Both the position numbers and the translations under genes were made by a program. From Gemmatimonadetes bacterium T265 (lineage in GTDB: Bacteria; Gemmatimonadota; Gemmatimonadetes; Gemmatimonadales; Gemmatimonadaceae), in NCBI GenBank assembly GCA_019973575.1, contig BPUI01000001.1:620001-684000 (forward strand): 64,000 nt of DNA. Reading direction: 5' to 3'. The number at the start of each line of letters is the position of its first letter. Position 1 is the stretch's first letter. Shown piece after piece: positions 50,410 through 63,419 of this stretch. Below the pieces are notes generated by a model. The model saw only the letters and a program-made list of their open reading frames with translations, was not told the origin of the DNA and made no database searches.

Positions 50410-51930
50410 ATGTCGTCCGTCACGCCCGAATCGGCCGCGCCCGCCCGCGTCGTCCCGTGGACCGCCGCGGTGACGACGGACGACGTCGCGGGTGCGGTCC
50501 GGGATCCGACGCGCACCGCGGCCGTGTGGGGGACCCACCTCGTCGACGCGCCGGCCGCGCCCGCAGTCGGGCGGATCGTCGCCCTCGCCGCGCGGCTCCT
50601 CCGCGCGCCGACCGCGCTGCTCACGCTGGTCGACGGCGACCGGGACGTCATCAAGGCACACGTCGGGCTCCCGGCCGCGGTGGCCGCCGCGGGCGAGGTG
50701 CGGTCGTTCCCGTCGTTCTGCCAGATCGGGATCGCGCGGCACCACGCGCTGCGCGGGCGCGCGGGCGCCGGCGGCGCGCCCGGCGCGGGGGCCCTGCTCG
50801 TCGTCGGCGACGCGCGGCACGACCCGGTGTTCGGCGACGCGTTCGCGGGGATTCCGTCCGTGCACGACGGGGGCGTGCGCGCGTGCGTGACCGCGCCGCT
50901 GCTCGACGGCGCGGGCCAGGGCGTGGGCTCGCTCTGCGTGATCGACTTCGCGACGCGCGAGTGGACCGCCGACGAGGTCGCCACGCTCGCCGACCTCGCG
51001 AGCGCCGCCACGGGCGAGATCGCGCTGCACGCGACGATCGCCGACCTCGCCGCGGCCAACGCGCGCCTGCAGGCCCAGGCCGCCGAGCTGGCGCTGCAGG
51101 CGGAGCGGCTCGCGGAGCAGCAGGCCGTGGCCGTGCGGGCCCGCGCCGAGGCCGAGGCGGCCAACGCGGCGAAGGCGCAGTTCCTCGCGACGATGAGCCA
51201 CGAGCTGCGCACCCCGCTCAACGCGATCACCGGCTACGTCGAGCTCATCACGTTAGGCATCCGCGGCCCGACGACCCCCGAGCAGCAGGCGGATCTCGCG
51301 CGCGTGCGCCGCTCCAGCCAGCACCTGCTCGGCCTCGTGGGCGACATCCTCAACTTCGCGCGGCTCGAGGCCGGGCAGGCCGAGGTGCGGCGCGAGGTGG
51401 TCGACGTCGGCGCGGCGCTCGCCGACGCGGAGGCGCTCGTCGCGCCGCAGGCCGCGGCAGGCGGCCTCGCGCTCCGCGTCGGCACCCCGCCGGCGGGCGC
51501 GCCCGTCCGCGCGACGGGCGACGCGGAGAAGCTGCGCCAGATCCTGCTCAACCTGCTCACGAACGCGGTCAAGTTCACCGACGCGGGGGGGACGGTCGAG
51601 GTCGCGGCCGACGTCGACGACCGCGCGGCCGGCGGCCCGGTCCGGGTCGTCGTCCGCGACACCGGCCGCGGGATCCCGGCCGAGCAGATCGACCGCGTGT
51701 TCGAGCCGTTCGTGCAGGTCGACCGCCAACTCACCCGGCCGGCCGAGCAGGGCGTCGGGCTCGGGCTCGCGATCAGCCGCGGGCTCGCCCGGGCGATGGG
51801 CGGCGACCTCACCGTCGAGAGCTGCGTCGGCGAGGGCTCGCGCTTCACGCTCACGCTGCCGAGCGCGGACGCCCCGAACGCGGACGTCCCGAGCGCGGCG
51901 GCCCCGCGCGCCACCTTCCCGCCCGCCTAA
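50410..51930 (+). CDS. GAF-domain sensor histidine kinase (soluble)
   Basis: Predicted 506-residue cytoplasmic kinase without membrane segments. A GAF domain (residues about 45-200) has ALLTLVDGDRDVIKAHVGLP and the SLCVIDF motif. A long coiled coil (about 210-260) leads to HisKA with the phospho-accepting His in MSHELRTPLNAITGYVEL (about 261). The HATPase has LLTNAVKFT, DTGRGIP and GVGLGLAISRGLARAMGG. No response regulator is adjacent, so the partner is elsewhere. The stop codon overlaps GTTAGGC in inverse orientation, and galM starts four bases later. Confidence 0.9.
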   Translation: MSSVTPESAAPARVVPWTAAVTTDDVAGAVRDPTRTAAVWGTHLVDAPAAPAVGRIVALAARLLRAPTALLTLVDGDRDVIKAHVGLPAAVAAAGEVRSFPSFCQIGIARHHALRGRAGAGGAPGAGALLVVGDARHDPVFGDAFAGIPSVHDGGVRACVTAPLLDGAGQGVGSLCVIDFATREWTADEVATLADLASAATGEIALHATIADLAAANARLQAQAAELALQAERLAEQQAVAVRARAEAEAANAAKAQFLATMSHELRTPLNAITGYVELITLGIRGPTTPEQQADLARVRRSSQHLLGLVGDILNFARLEAGQAEVRREVVDVGAALADAEALVAPQAAAGGLALRVGTPPAGAPVRATGDAEKLRQILLNLLTNAVKFTDAGGTVEVAADVDDRAAGGPVRVVVRDTGRGIPAEQIDRVFEPFVQVDRQLTRPAEQGVGLGLAISRGLARAMGGDLTVESCVGEGSRFTLTLPSADAPNADVPSAAAPRATFPPA

Positions 51931-51934
51931 CGGA

Positions 51935-53010
51935 ATGTCCGCCCGCGTCACCACGTCCGCGTACGGCACCGCCCCCGGCGGGGCCGCCGTCGAGCTCTAC
52001 ACCATTGAGGCCGGCGACACGCGCGTGTCTGCGACGTCCTACGGCGGACACCTCACCGAGATCGCGTTCGCCGACGCGGCGGGCGCGGCGGCCGACGTCG
52101 CGCTCGGCTACGACGACCTCGCGGCGTACGTGGCCGACACCGCGTACTTCGGCGCGCTCGTGGGACGCTACGCCAACCGCATCGCCGGGGGGCGCTTCAC
52201 GCTCGACGGCGAGACGTACACGCTCGCGACCAACAACGGGCCGAACGCCCTGCACGGCGGACTCGTGGGCTTTAGCCGCGTCGTGTGGGACGCGGAGCCG
52301 TTCGAGCGCGGGGAGGCGGGCGGCGTGGTGCTCCGGCACGCCAGCCCCGACGGCGACCAGGGCTACCCGGGCGCGCTCGACGTCCGCGTGACGTACACGG
52401 TCACAGAGGACGCGCTCACCATCGACTACCGCGCGGTGAGCGACGAGGCGACGCCGGTCAACCTCACGCAGCACAGCTACTGGAACCTCGCCGGGCACGC
52501 CGCCGGGTCGATCGCGGGCCACGAGCTCACGCTCGCCGCGGCGCGCTTCACGCCCGTCGACGCGACGCTGATCCCGACCGGCGAACGGCGCGCGGTCGGC
52601 GGCACGCCGTTCGACTTCCGCGCGCCGCACGCGATCGGCGCGCGCATCGACGACGACGACGAGCAGCTGCGGATCGGCGGCGGGTACGACCACAACTACG
52701 TGGTCGACCGCGCCCCGGAGGACGAGCCCGATGCGCTGGCGTTCGCGGCGCGCCTGTACGAGCCGCGGAGCGGGCGCGTGCTCGACGTGCACACCACCGA
52801 GCCCGGCATCCAGTTCTACTCGGGCAACATGATCCCCGGCGGCCTGGCCGGCAAAGGCGGCGCGCGCTACGGCCGACGCAGCGGGCTCGCGCTCGAGACG
52901 CAGCACTTCCCCGACTCGCCCAACCAGCCGTCGTTCCCGTCGACGATCCTGCGCCCGGGGCGGCCGTACACGTCGCGCACGGTCTATCGGTTCTCGAGCG
53001 ACGAGCGGGG

Positions 53011-53014
<4 letters not shown>
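51935..53014 (+). CDS. galM: Aldose 1-epimerase (galactose mutarotase)
   Basis: Predicted 359-residue beta-sandwich enzyme that interconverts alpha and beta anomers of galactose/glucose. Motifs: GRYANRIAGGRFTLDG near residue 75, LHGGLVGFSRVVWD, VNLTQHSYWNLAG (His near 179, catalytic acid) and GLALETQHFPDSPNQPSFPS (Glu near 320, catalytic base). Length and motif spacing are normal; no signal peptide. It starts four bases after the kinase stop and overlaps the FAD-dehydrogenase start (ATGA), so the three are probably co-transcribed. Confidence 0.93.
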
Positions 53015-54683
<1,669 letters not shown>

Positions 54684-54785
54684 CGCCATCCGTGGAACGC
54701 TTGGAGTTCCAGGGAAGCGGCGGCATGATCGTCGCAACAGCCAACGGTTCATCGCGCGCCTTCTGTGTCATTATACGTCATCCAG

Positions 54786-54941
54786 ATGCCCACTCCCTTC
54801 TACGTCCGCTACGACGACACGGTCGAGACCGTATCGCCGGACGAGAAGGCGGTCATCGGTGACCCGGCGGCCTCTGTCGGCCACGCGATGAACGGGCGCC
54901 GCGCGTCCGCGCCGCGGAGCATCGACGAGCTTCCGGCGTAG
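54786..54941 (+). CDS. Short protein of unknown function
   Basis: A 51-residue open frame, MPTPFYVRYDDTVETVSPDE then KAVIGDPAASVGHAMNGRR. Its composition is balanced and its start and stop fit between the FAD gene and the kinase at 54949. Codon use looks coding (third positions mostly G/C). No family recognised and no obvious ribosome site, so it is offered with caution. The frame stops eight bases before the kinase start; it could be a leader peptide or small partner of the kinase. Confidence 0.45.
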   Translation: MPTPFYVRYDDTVETVSPDEKAVIGDPAASVGHAMNGRRASAPRSIDELPA

Positions 54942-54948
54942 CACCTCC

Positions 54949-57090
<2,142 letters not shown>

Positions 57091-57116
57091 CAAGGGCGCG
57101 ACAGGCCGCCCCGCGG

Positions 57117-57785
57117 CTACGTCCCTTTCAACCCCCGCAGCCGCCGGTCCAGATGCCCCCGGTCCGCGACGGCGTCGGCCATCGGCCCGTGCGCCCCGAA
57201 CTCGACCACGCTCACCGACCCCGTCGGGCACGCGAACCGGAACCGGAACCGCCCGACGTCCACGCCTAACAGTCCGCACAGCGCGACCCGGATCGCCGCC
57301 TTGTGCGAGACGACGAGCACGTCGCCCTCGGCCTCGTGGCTGCCGTCCTCCGACCCGCCCTCGGCCGCGACGATCGCCTGCACCGCGGCCAGCACGCGCT
57401 GCGCGAGGGCGATCGCCGTCTCGCCGCCCGTCGGCGCGTTCCACGCCGGGTCCGCGGTCCAGCGCACGTAGTCGTCGTGGAAGGCGTGGTCGACGTCCTC
57501 CGCCGAGCGGCCGTCCCACTGCCCGTAGTCGATCTCGGCGAGCCCGGGGAGCGGCGTGACCTGGAGCCCCGTGACGGCGGCGGTCGGCGCGGCGGTCGCG
57601 AGGGTGCGGCGGAGCGGGCTCGCGTAGATCGCGCGCCAGGGGACGTCCCGGTAGAACTCGGCGAACGCGTGCGCCATCGCCTCGCCGTCGGGGGTGAGGT
57701 CGATGTCGAGGCCGCGGCCGCAGAAGACGTTGTCGCGGCTGCCGGCCGTCTGGCCGTGGCGGAGGAAGTGGAGGCGGAGGGGCAT
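57117..57785 (-). CDS. Histidine phosphatase family protein
   Basis: Predicted 222-residue enzyme of the phosphoglycerate-mutase-like superfamily. The phospho-accepting His is in LHFLRHGQTAG (His10), the second active-site region is YASPLRRTLATA, with the proton-donor Glu in LAEIDYGQWDG and the distal His in VVSHKAAIRV. It hydrolyses phosphate esters; the class includes CobC and GpmB-like enzymes, and the substrate is unknown. ATG 57785 lies 60 bases from the start of the divergent glutamine amidotransferase gene. Confidence 0.9.
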   Translation of the reverse strand: MPLRLHFLRHGQTAGSRDNVFCGRGLDIDLTPDGEAMAHAFAEFYRDVPWRAIYASPLRRTLATAAPTAAVTGLQVTPLPGLAEIDYGQWDGRSAEDVDHAFHDDYVRWTADPAWNAPTGGETAIALAQRVLAAVQAIVAAEGGSEDGSHEAEGDVLVVSHKAAIRVALCGLLGVDVGRFRFRFACPTGSVSVVEFGAHGPMADAVADRGHLDRRLRGLKGT

Positions 57786-57845
57786 GTGCGCGCCGCGCTC
57801 TGCAACGCCCGCGCCCGCGGCGCGGCGCGTGCGAGGTCGCCCCGC

Positions 57846-58589
57846 ATGGCCCGCTCCCGCACGGCCCGCCGCCACGTCCTCGTCCTCCAGCAGGTCGCCA
57901 ACGAGCCGCCGGGCACCCTCCTCCCCGCCCTCGCCGCCGCGGGCGTCGACGCGCGCGTGCTGCACCCGTACGCGGGCGAGCCGGTCCCGCGCGACACGGA
58001 CGCCCTGGGCGGCCTCGTCCTGCTCGGCGGGCCGATGGCGGTGTACGAGCCGGCGGCGCACCCGTTCCTCACGGACGAACTGCGCCTCGTCGACCGCGCC
58101 CTCGCCGGCGGCGTGCCCGTGCTCGGCGTCTGCCTCGGCGCGCAGCTACTCGCCCACGCGTTAGGCGCGGCGGTGCGGCCGAGCGGGTCGGTGGAGATGG
58201 GGTGGCTGCCCGTGGCGCTGACCGGGGCGGGGCGGGCGGACCCCGTGCTCGGCCCGCTGGCGGATGATGCCGGGCCGTTCGTGCCGTTCCACCAGCACGG
58301 CGACGTCTTCGACCTGCCGGCCGGCGCCCGGTCGCTCGCCCGCTCCGAGCGGACCGCGCACCAGGCGTTCGTCGCGCGCGGCGAGGGGGGCATGGCCGCG
58401 TACGGCGTGCTCTTCCACCCGGAGGTCGACGCGGCGCTGGTCGAGACGATGTGCGCCGAGTTCGGCGACGGGGCGCGCTCGGCGGGGTGGGACGTCGGGG
58501 CGATGCGGCGGGAGGCGCCGGCCCGGCTCGCGGCGCTCGCGCCGGCGGCGGCCGGGGCGTTCGCGCGCTGGGCGGCGCTGCTGCGTTAG
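57846..58589 (+). CDS. Type 1 glutamine amidotransferase
   Basis: Predicted 247-residue class I glutamine amidotransferase, similar to the GMP-synthase-like stand-alone group. The nucleophile Cys is in VPVLGVCLGAQLLAHALG (about residue 95), the His-x-Glu pair is in YGVLFHPEVDAAL (about 190) and GPFVPFHQHGDVFDLP fits the group's substrate pocket. It releases ammonia from glutamine or acts on gamma-glutamyl compounds. Full length. The stop codon lies in GTTAGGC (58585). Divergent from the histidine phosphatase. Confidence 0.9.
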   Translation: MARSRTARRHVLVLQQVANEPPGTLLPALAAAGVDARVLHPYAGEPVPRDTDALGGLVLLGGPMAVYEPAAHPFLTDELRLVDRALAGGVPVLGVCLGAQLLAHALGAAVRPSGSVEMGWLPVALTGAGRADPVLGPLADDAGPFVPFHQHGDVFDLPAGARSLARSERTAHQAFVARGEGGMAAYGVLFHPEVDAALVETMCAEFGDGARSAGWDVGAMRREAPARLAALAPAAAGAFARWAALLR

Positions 58590-58708
58590 GCAGCACGGAC
58601 GGGGCCGCCGGCTCCCCGCCCCGCCGGCGCGCGCCGGCACCGATTCTGGCCTCCCCAGCGGCCCGCGGGCGAGGGCGCCCGCGACCACCACCGGGAGGAT
58701 TGAGACAG

Positions 58709-59029
58709 ATGGCTATTAATGGATTGTAGGAGCTGTTCGTGCAGGGGATGCAGGCGGCGTACGACGCGGAGCAGCAGGGCCTCGCGGCCGGCAACAAGAT
58801 CATGACCGAGACGCAGGACCCCGACGCGCGCGACGCGGGGATCATCGCCTCGGCGCCGATCGCCCTGCACTACCACGTCGCGGCGTACGGGACGCTCCGC
58901 TCCTACGCCGACACGTCGGGCAACGACGAGGCGTCGCGGCTCATGCAGACGCTCGACGAGCGGAAGCAGCAGGACGAGGTGATGACGCACCTCGCCGAGG
59001 AGGTCGTGAACCCGAAAGCGGTCGCCTAA
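58709..59029 (+). pseudogene. DUF892 (YciF-type) ferritin-like gene with in-frame amber and internal deletion
   Basis: A GGGAGGA ribosome site (58693-58699) precedes ATG 58709, and the frame reads MAINGL, TAG, then ELFVQGMQAAYDAEQQ. The stop sits where homologues usually have Gln. The frame stays open to 59029 with TQDPDARDAGIIASAPIALH and YHVAAYGTLRSYAD, the second half of a DUF892 four-helix bundle. About 60-65 residues (rest of helix 1 and helix 2) present in the roughly 165-residue family are missing. Translation could restart at GTG 58739, but metal-binding residues would be lacking. Probably inactive. Confidence 0.65.
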
Positions 59030-59081
59030 CCGGCCGTGACTGCCCGGCCCCGCCTCGCCGGGGCCGGGCCGCGCGGGGCCG

Positions 59082-60206
59082 CTACCGCCCCGCCGCGCAG
59101 TGGGTGCACAGCGTCGCGCCGCGCATCCGCTCCGGGGGGGTGCGCTCGCCGCACGCGGCGCACGTGCGGAAGCGCGCGACGCGCTCCGCGCGTGCCGTGT
59201 ACACGGCCTCGATGAACGGCGCGTCGCCGCCGAGGCGGGTCACGCCCTCGCGCGGGAAGCTCGCGCGCCGCTCGCCCGTGAGGACGGCCGTGTGGCCGCG
59301 CCACTCGACCGCGGGCACCTCCACGTGGACCGCGTGCGCGTCCGCGCGGACGAGCACCTCGACCGGGTCGCCGTACGCGAAAAGCGCCGACCCCTCGTGG
59401 TCGACCGGGCCGCCGAGGATGGCGCCGAGCTGGTCGCGGAGTTGCTCGTCGGGCGACGGGAGCGCGGCGGGCGCGGGTGCGCCCGCGGCCCAGCCGAAGT
59501 GAAGCCGCCGCCCGCCCGCCCAACCGACCGTGACGAGCGCGCCCGGAACGACCGCGCCCGGGATGACCGCGTCGGCGGTGGTTCCATCGGCCGCGCTCCC
59601 GCGCGACCGAGCCACGCGGCCGGCCCACGCGATCAACGCGGCGTACTCGTCGAAGCCGTCGGGCGGCGTCGGCGACCCGTTGGCGACCGGGCGCCGGCCG
59701 AACGCGTGCACGAGCACGACCGCGTGCGGGGCGGCGAACGCCGCCGCCGCGCAGAGCGCCGCGGCGGTGCGCTGGAGAAGCCGGTACGGAATCCCGTCCG
59801 GAAGCGCGTCGACGCCGAGCACGTCGGCGACCCGCGCCGTGTGCGCGTGCGCCACGTCGCCCGCGGGCCCGAAGCCGCCGGCCGTCCCCACAACGGCGAG
59901 CGCGGCCAGGCCGTCGGCCGCGCGCGCGACCACAAGCGCGTCGGCCGCCGTCCCGGGGCCGACGTCGTCCCCGTCCACGACGCGCGCCGCCCCCTCGGGT
60001 GCGACCAGGAGCGCGGCGACGTGCGCGAACGCCGGGTGGTGGGCGAGCACCGCGCGCACCTCCGCCGGGAACCGCCCGGGTACGGCGGCCGCGCCCTGCC
60101 ACGCGCGGGCGAGGGCGCGCGCACCGCGGCCCTCCGCGTCGGGATCGGCGGCGCGCGCGGGCGACGAGGGCGCGGTGCGGGCGGCGGGGAGAAGGACGGA
60201 AGTCAC
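59082..60206 (-). CDS. Unknown protein with C-terminal zinc ribbon
   Basis: Predicted 374-residue cytoplasmic protein. A first domain (about 35-190) contains WQGAAAVPGRFPAEVRAVLA and a conserved-looking AAPHAVVLVHAFGRRPVAN then PPDGFDEYAALIAWAGR. A second domain (about 215-330) has LVTVGWAGGRRLHFGWAAG and HAVHVEVPAVEWRGHTA. The C-terminus is a four-cysteine zinc ribbon, CAACGERTPPERMRGATLC, then THC. I cannot name a family; the first part may be an enzyme-like or nuclease-like domain. The GTG at 60206 is the only good start. Divergent from the amylase gene. Confidence 0.6.
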   Translation of the reverse strand: MTSVLLPAARTAPSSPARAADPDAEGRGARALARAWQGAAAVPGRFPAEVRAVLAHHPAFAHVAALLVAPEGAARVVDGDDVGPGTAADALVVARAADGLAALAVVGTAGGFGPAGDVAHAHTARVADVLGVDALPDGIPYRLLQRTAAALCAAAAFAAPHAVVLVHAFGRRPVANGSPTPPDGFDEYAALIAWAGRVARSRGSAADGTTADAVIPGAVVPGALVTVGWAGGRRLHFGWAAGAPAPAALPSPDEQLRDQLGAILGGPVDHEGSALFAYGDPVEVLVRADAHAVHVEVPAVEWRGHTAVLTGERRASFPREGVTRLGGDAPFIEAVYTARAERVARFRTCAACGERTPPERMRGATLCTHCAAGR

Positions 60207-60449
60207 GACGGGGCGGTTCGGTGGCGCGGGACGGAGGCGGCAGCGGGTAGACGACGCGGAGCGCCGGGCGTCATGTGGTGACCGCGCGACACTCGGCAAT
60301 CGCGTGCGGACGCGCGACAGTCCCGCGCCCGTGTCCGTGGCCCGGTCGCGCCGCGGGTGGCCGGACGTCGGGACTGTGCGATCCGGGTCCCGGCGCCATC
60401 TTGCCGGGCGTTCCCGTACCGTTTGCCACCCGTTCGCGCCGCCTCCCGC

Positions 60450-62384
60450 ATGCTCTCGACGCGCATCCTCCCCGCCGGGCTCCGGCGTGCCTCCCGTCGC
60501 CGCGCGTTCGCCGGGGCGGCGTTCTGCCGCGCGGCGCTCGCGTCGGCGCCACTCGCGTCGGCGCCGCTCGCCCTCGCGCCTGGCGCGGCCGCCGCGCAGG
60601 CGCCGGTCGTCGAGAAGGTCGACCCGCCCGACTGGTGGGCGGGCCACACGATCAACCCCGTCCGCGTCCTGATCCGCGGCCGCAACCTCGGCGGCGCGCG
60701 CCTGGAGTGCGGGCGGCTCGCGTGCGCCAACGTGCGCGCGAACGCCGCCGGGACGTACGTCTTCGCCGACGTGACGATCCCGCGCGGCGCGGCGCCCGGG
60801 CGCTACCCGCTGACCCTGCGCACCGGGGCCGGGTCGGCGCCGGTGTCGTTCGCCGTCTCGCCGGCGCTCGCGGCCGCGGGCCGCTTCCAGGGCTTCGGCC
60901 CGTCCGACGTGATCTACCTCATCATGCCGGACCGCTTCGCGAACGGGGACCCGTCCAACGACGACCCCGCGGCGTCGAAGGGGATGTTCGACCGGGGCAA
61001 CGCCCACTACTACCACGGCGGCGACCTCGCCGGGGTCCGCCGGCGGCTGCCGTACCTCAAGTCGTTAGGCGTCACCGCGCTCTGGATCAACCCGCTCTAC
61101 GACAACACCAACCAGCTCGACCGCAAGGAGCTCGCCGCGGGCCAGCCGACGACGCCGTACCACGGCTACCACGCGGTCGACTACTACGGGCTCGAAGAGC
61201 ACTTCGGCACGATGGCGGAGTTCCGCGCGCTCGTCGACGACGCGCACCGCCAGGGGATCAAGGTCATCCTCGACATGGTCGAGAACCACACGAGCGCCTA
61301 CCACCCGTGGGTGACCGACCCGCCGACGCCGACCTGGTACCACGGCACCGAGGCGCGGCACCTCGCCAACACGTTCCAGGTCTGGACCGTCCCCGACCCG
61401 CACGCGCCCGCCGCGGAGCGCGCGGAGACGTTAGACGGCTGGTTCGTGAACATCCTGCCGGACCTCAACCAGGACGACCCGGAGACCGCGCGCTACCTGA
61501 TCCAGAACACGCTCTGGTGGGTCGGCCAGAGCGGGATGGACGGCATCCGCCAGGACACGTGGCCGTACGTGCCGCGCCGCTTCTGGCGCGACTGGATGGG
61601 GGCGATCAAGGCGCAGTACCCCGCGCTCGCGGTCGTCGGCGAGGTGTCGGAAGGCGACCCGACGATCGTCTCGTTCTTCCAGGGCGGGCGCGCGCAGTAC
61701 GACGGCGTCGACGACCGCGTCGACGCGCTGTTCGACTTCCCGCTGTACTACGCCGTGCGCGACGCGTTCGCGCGCGGGCGGTCGATGCGCGGGGTGGCGC
61801 AGGTGCTCGCGCACGACTGGCTGTACCCGAACCCGAACGCGCTCGTCACCTTCTCCGGGCTGCACGACATGGGGCGGTTCATGAGCGAGCCGGGCGCGAC
61901 GGCGGACGGGCTCCGGCTCGCGTTCACCTTCCTCTTCACCGCGCGCGGCACGCCGATGCTCTACTACGGCGACGAGATCGGGATGTTAGGCGGGAACGAC
62001 CCCGACAACCGGCGCGACTTCCCCGGCGGCTGGGCGGGCGACGCGCGCGACGCGTTCGAGACGTCGGGGCGGACGGCGGCCGAGCAGGCGGTGTGGGGGC
62101 ACGTCGAGGCGCTGCTGCGGCTCCGGGCGTCGCGCCCCGACCTGGCGCGGGCCGCGACGGTGAACCTCTTCGTCGGCGAGCAGACGTACGTCTACCGCCG
62201 CGGGCGCACGGCGGTCGCGCTCAACAACGACACGACGCCGACGGAGGTGCGGCTGCCGGCCGCGCTGCTCACCGGCGGCGCCGCCGCGCTCGGCCCGGCC
62301 GTCGTCGGCGGGTGCGCGGCGCCGCGGCGGGACGGGAACGCGGTCGTGGTGGCGGTGCCGGCGCGGACGGGGTGCGTGTTCTGA
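60450..62384 (+). CDS. Secreted GH13 alpha-amylase family enzyme (cyclomaltodextrinase-like)
   Basis: Predicted 644-residue exported enzyme. A signal peptide (about 1-50, ending AAAAQAP) is followed by an N-terminal IPT/CBM-like beta domain (about 55-145). The GH13 barrel starts DVIYLIMPDRFANGDPSNDD and has VTALWINPLYDN. Catalytic motifs: nucleophile Asp in MDGIRQDTWPYVP (about 363-375), Glu in AVVGEVSEGDP (about 396-402) and the transition-state Asp in FSGLHDMGRF (about 471). It cleaves alpha-1,4 glucans or cyclodextrins in the periplasm or outside. The start is at ATG 60450. A 9-bp inverted repeat (ACAGTCCCG, 60317-60325 and 60369-60377) upstream may be an operator. Confidence 0.92.
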   Translation: MLSTRILPAGLRRASRRRAFAGAAFCRAALASAPLASAPLALAPGAAAAQAPVVEKVDPPDWWAGHTINPVRVLIRGRNLGGARLECGRLACANVRANAAGTYVFADVTIPRGAAPGRYPLTLRTGAGSAPVSFAVSPALAAAGRFQGFGPSDVIYLIMPDRFANGDPSNDDPAASKGMFDRGNAHYYHGGDLAGVRRRLPYLKSLGVTALWINPLYDNTNQLDRKELAAGQPTTPYHGYHAVDYYGLEEHFGTMAEFRALVDDAHRQGIKVILDMVENHTSAYHPWVTDPPTPTWYHGTEARHLANTFQVWTVPDPHAPAAERAETLDGWFVNILPDLNQDDPETARYLIQNTLWWVGQSGMDGIRQDTWPYVPRRFWRDWMGAIKAQYPALAVVGEVSEGDPTIVSFFQGGRAQYDGVDDRVDALFDFPLYYAVRDAFARGRSMRGVAQVLAHDWLYPNPNALVTFSGLHDMGRFMSEPGATADGLRLAFTFLFTARGTPMLYYGDEIGMLGGNDPDNRRDFPGGWAGDARDAFETSGRTAAEQAVWGHVEALLRLRASRPDLARAATVNLFVGEQTYVYRRGRTAVALNNDTTPTEVRLPAALLTGGAAALGPAVVGGCAAPRRDGNAVVVAVPARTGCVF

Positions 62385-62439
62385 CGCGCGGGGTACGACG
62401 CCGCGGTTCCACCACCCACCCCGTCCCCGAGGAGCTCCC

Positions 62440-63306
62440 ATGCGCCGGCGCGCCCTGGTCGTCACCGCCCTCCTGCTCCCCGCCGCGCTCGCGGCCCAGA
62501 CGCCGCCCGCCCGCGAGGTGCCTAACGACACGTCTAATGGTACCACGCCGAACGGCGCCGCGCCGAACGGCGCCGCGCCCGACGGCGTCATGTTCGCGTT
62601 CCAGCGGTTCGCCGACCTTTTCGCCGGCCGGCTCGTCGCGGCCTTCGAGGCGATCCCCGCGGTCCGGTACGACTACCGGCCCACGCCCCCGCAGCAGACC
62701 GTGGGCTACATCGCGCAGCACCTCGAGGACGCGAACTACAGCCTGTGCGAGCGCTTCGGCGCCCTCAAGCACCCCGCGACGGCGAAGGACTCGCTCGCGG
62801 ACACGGTCAAGGCGCGGTGGCCCAAGGACACCCTCGTCGCGCGCCTCCGGGCGTCGGTCCGGTTCTGCGACGCGGCGCTGGACCAGGTCGGGCACCTGCA
62901 GTCGCCCGCGGTCGCGACCAACCTGCTCGCGTTCGAGACGGACCTCGCGGAGCACTACAGCCAGATCGCGACGTACATGCGCCTGCTCGGCCTCGTCCCG
63001 CCCTCGGCGGCCCCGCCGACGCCGCGTACCGCGATCGAACTGCCCGCCGCGGAGCTGTCGCGCTACGTCGGCGTCTACCAGCTCGCGCCCGGGCTCGAGC
63101 TCGACGTCGCGGCGCGCGACGGGGCCCTCTTCGTCACGTCGACGACGAGCGGGACCCCGGTGCGCGTCTGGCCCGAGCGCCGCGACGCGTTCTTCGTGAA
63201 AGGCGTGGACGCGCAGGTCACCTTCACCCGCGACCCGGGCGGCGCCGTGTCGGGGCTCGTCCTCCACCAGTACGGCCGCGACCGGGTCGCAGCGAAGGTG
63301 CGGTAA
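62440..63306 (+). CDS. Exported DinB-like protein with DUF3471-type C-terminus
   Basis: Predicted 288-residue exported protein. A signal peptide (about residues 1-21, ending ALAAQ) and a short repeated linker (PNGAAPNGAAPDG) precede a DinB-like four-helix bundle (about 45-190: FAGRLVAAFEAIPAVRYDYRP, YIAQHLEDANYSLCERFG, LRASVRFCDAALDQVGHL). A beta domain follows (about 200-288: LSRYVGVYQLAPGLELDVAA, RDAFFVKG), similar to DUF3471 domains of beta-lactamase-related proteins. Some DinB metal ligands (His in AQHL, His in LAEHYSQ) are present. A ribosome site GAGGAGC precedes the start. Function unknown. Confidence 0.8.
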   Translation: MRRRALVVTALLLPAALAAQTPPAREVPNDTSNGTTPNGAAPNGAAPDGVMFAFQRFADLFAGRLVAAFEAIPAVRYDYRPTPPQQTVGYIAQHLEDANYSLCERFGALKHPATAKDSLADTVKARWPKDTLVARLRASVRFCDAALDQVGHLQSPAVATNLLAFETDLAEHYSQIATYMRLLGLVPPSAAPPTPRTAIELPAAELSRYVGVYQLAPGLELDVAARDGALFVTSTTSGTPVRVWPERRDAFFVKGVDAQVTFTRDPGGAVSGLVLHQYGRDRVAAKVR

Positions 63307-63349
63307 CGACCCGCGGCGGGCGGCGCGGCACGCGAGCCGGCGCTGGCGC

Positions 63350-63378
63350 TTGACACGTCGGGAATTCGGTGCAATGTG
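63350..63378 (+). promoter_or_regulatory. Possible promoter of the Cys-rich exported protein gene
   Basis: TTGACA (63350-63355) followed after 16-17 bases by CAATGT/AATGTG (63372-63378), 42 bases before the start codon at 63420. The -35 match is perfect and the -10 match is weak. Confidence 0.4.
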
Positions 63379-63419
63379 GGGCGCGCGCCGGCGAGCGCGC
63401 CCTCACCCCGGAAGGTCGC

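Noticed and set aside
62545-62590. Repeats coding PNGAAPNGAAPDG as a functional DNA element
   Set aside because: It is a short low-complexity linker behind a signal peptide; slippage in a coding repeat explains it.
60275-63199. 974-residue plus-strand open frame overlapping the amylase gene
   Set aside because: Its product is Arg/Pro-rich and lacks any motif, whereas the other frame contains all GH13 catalytic motifs.
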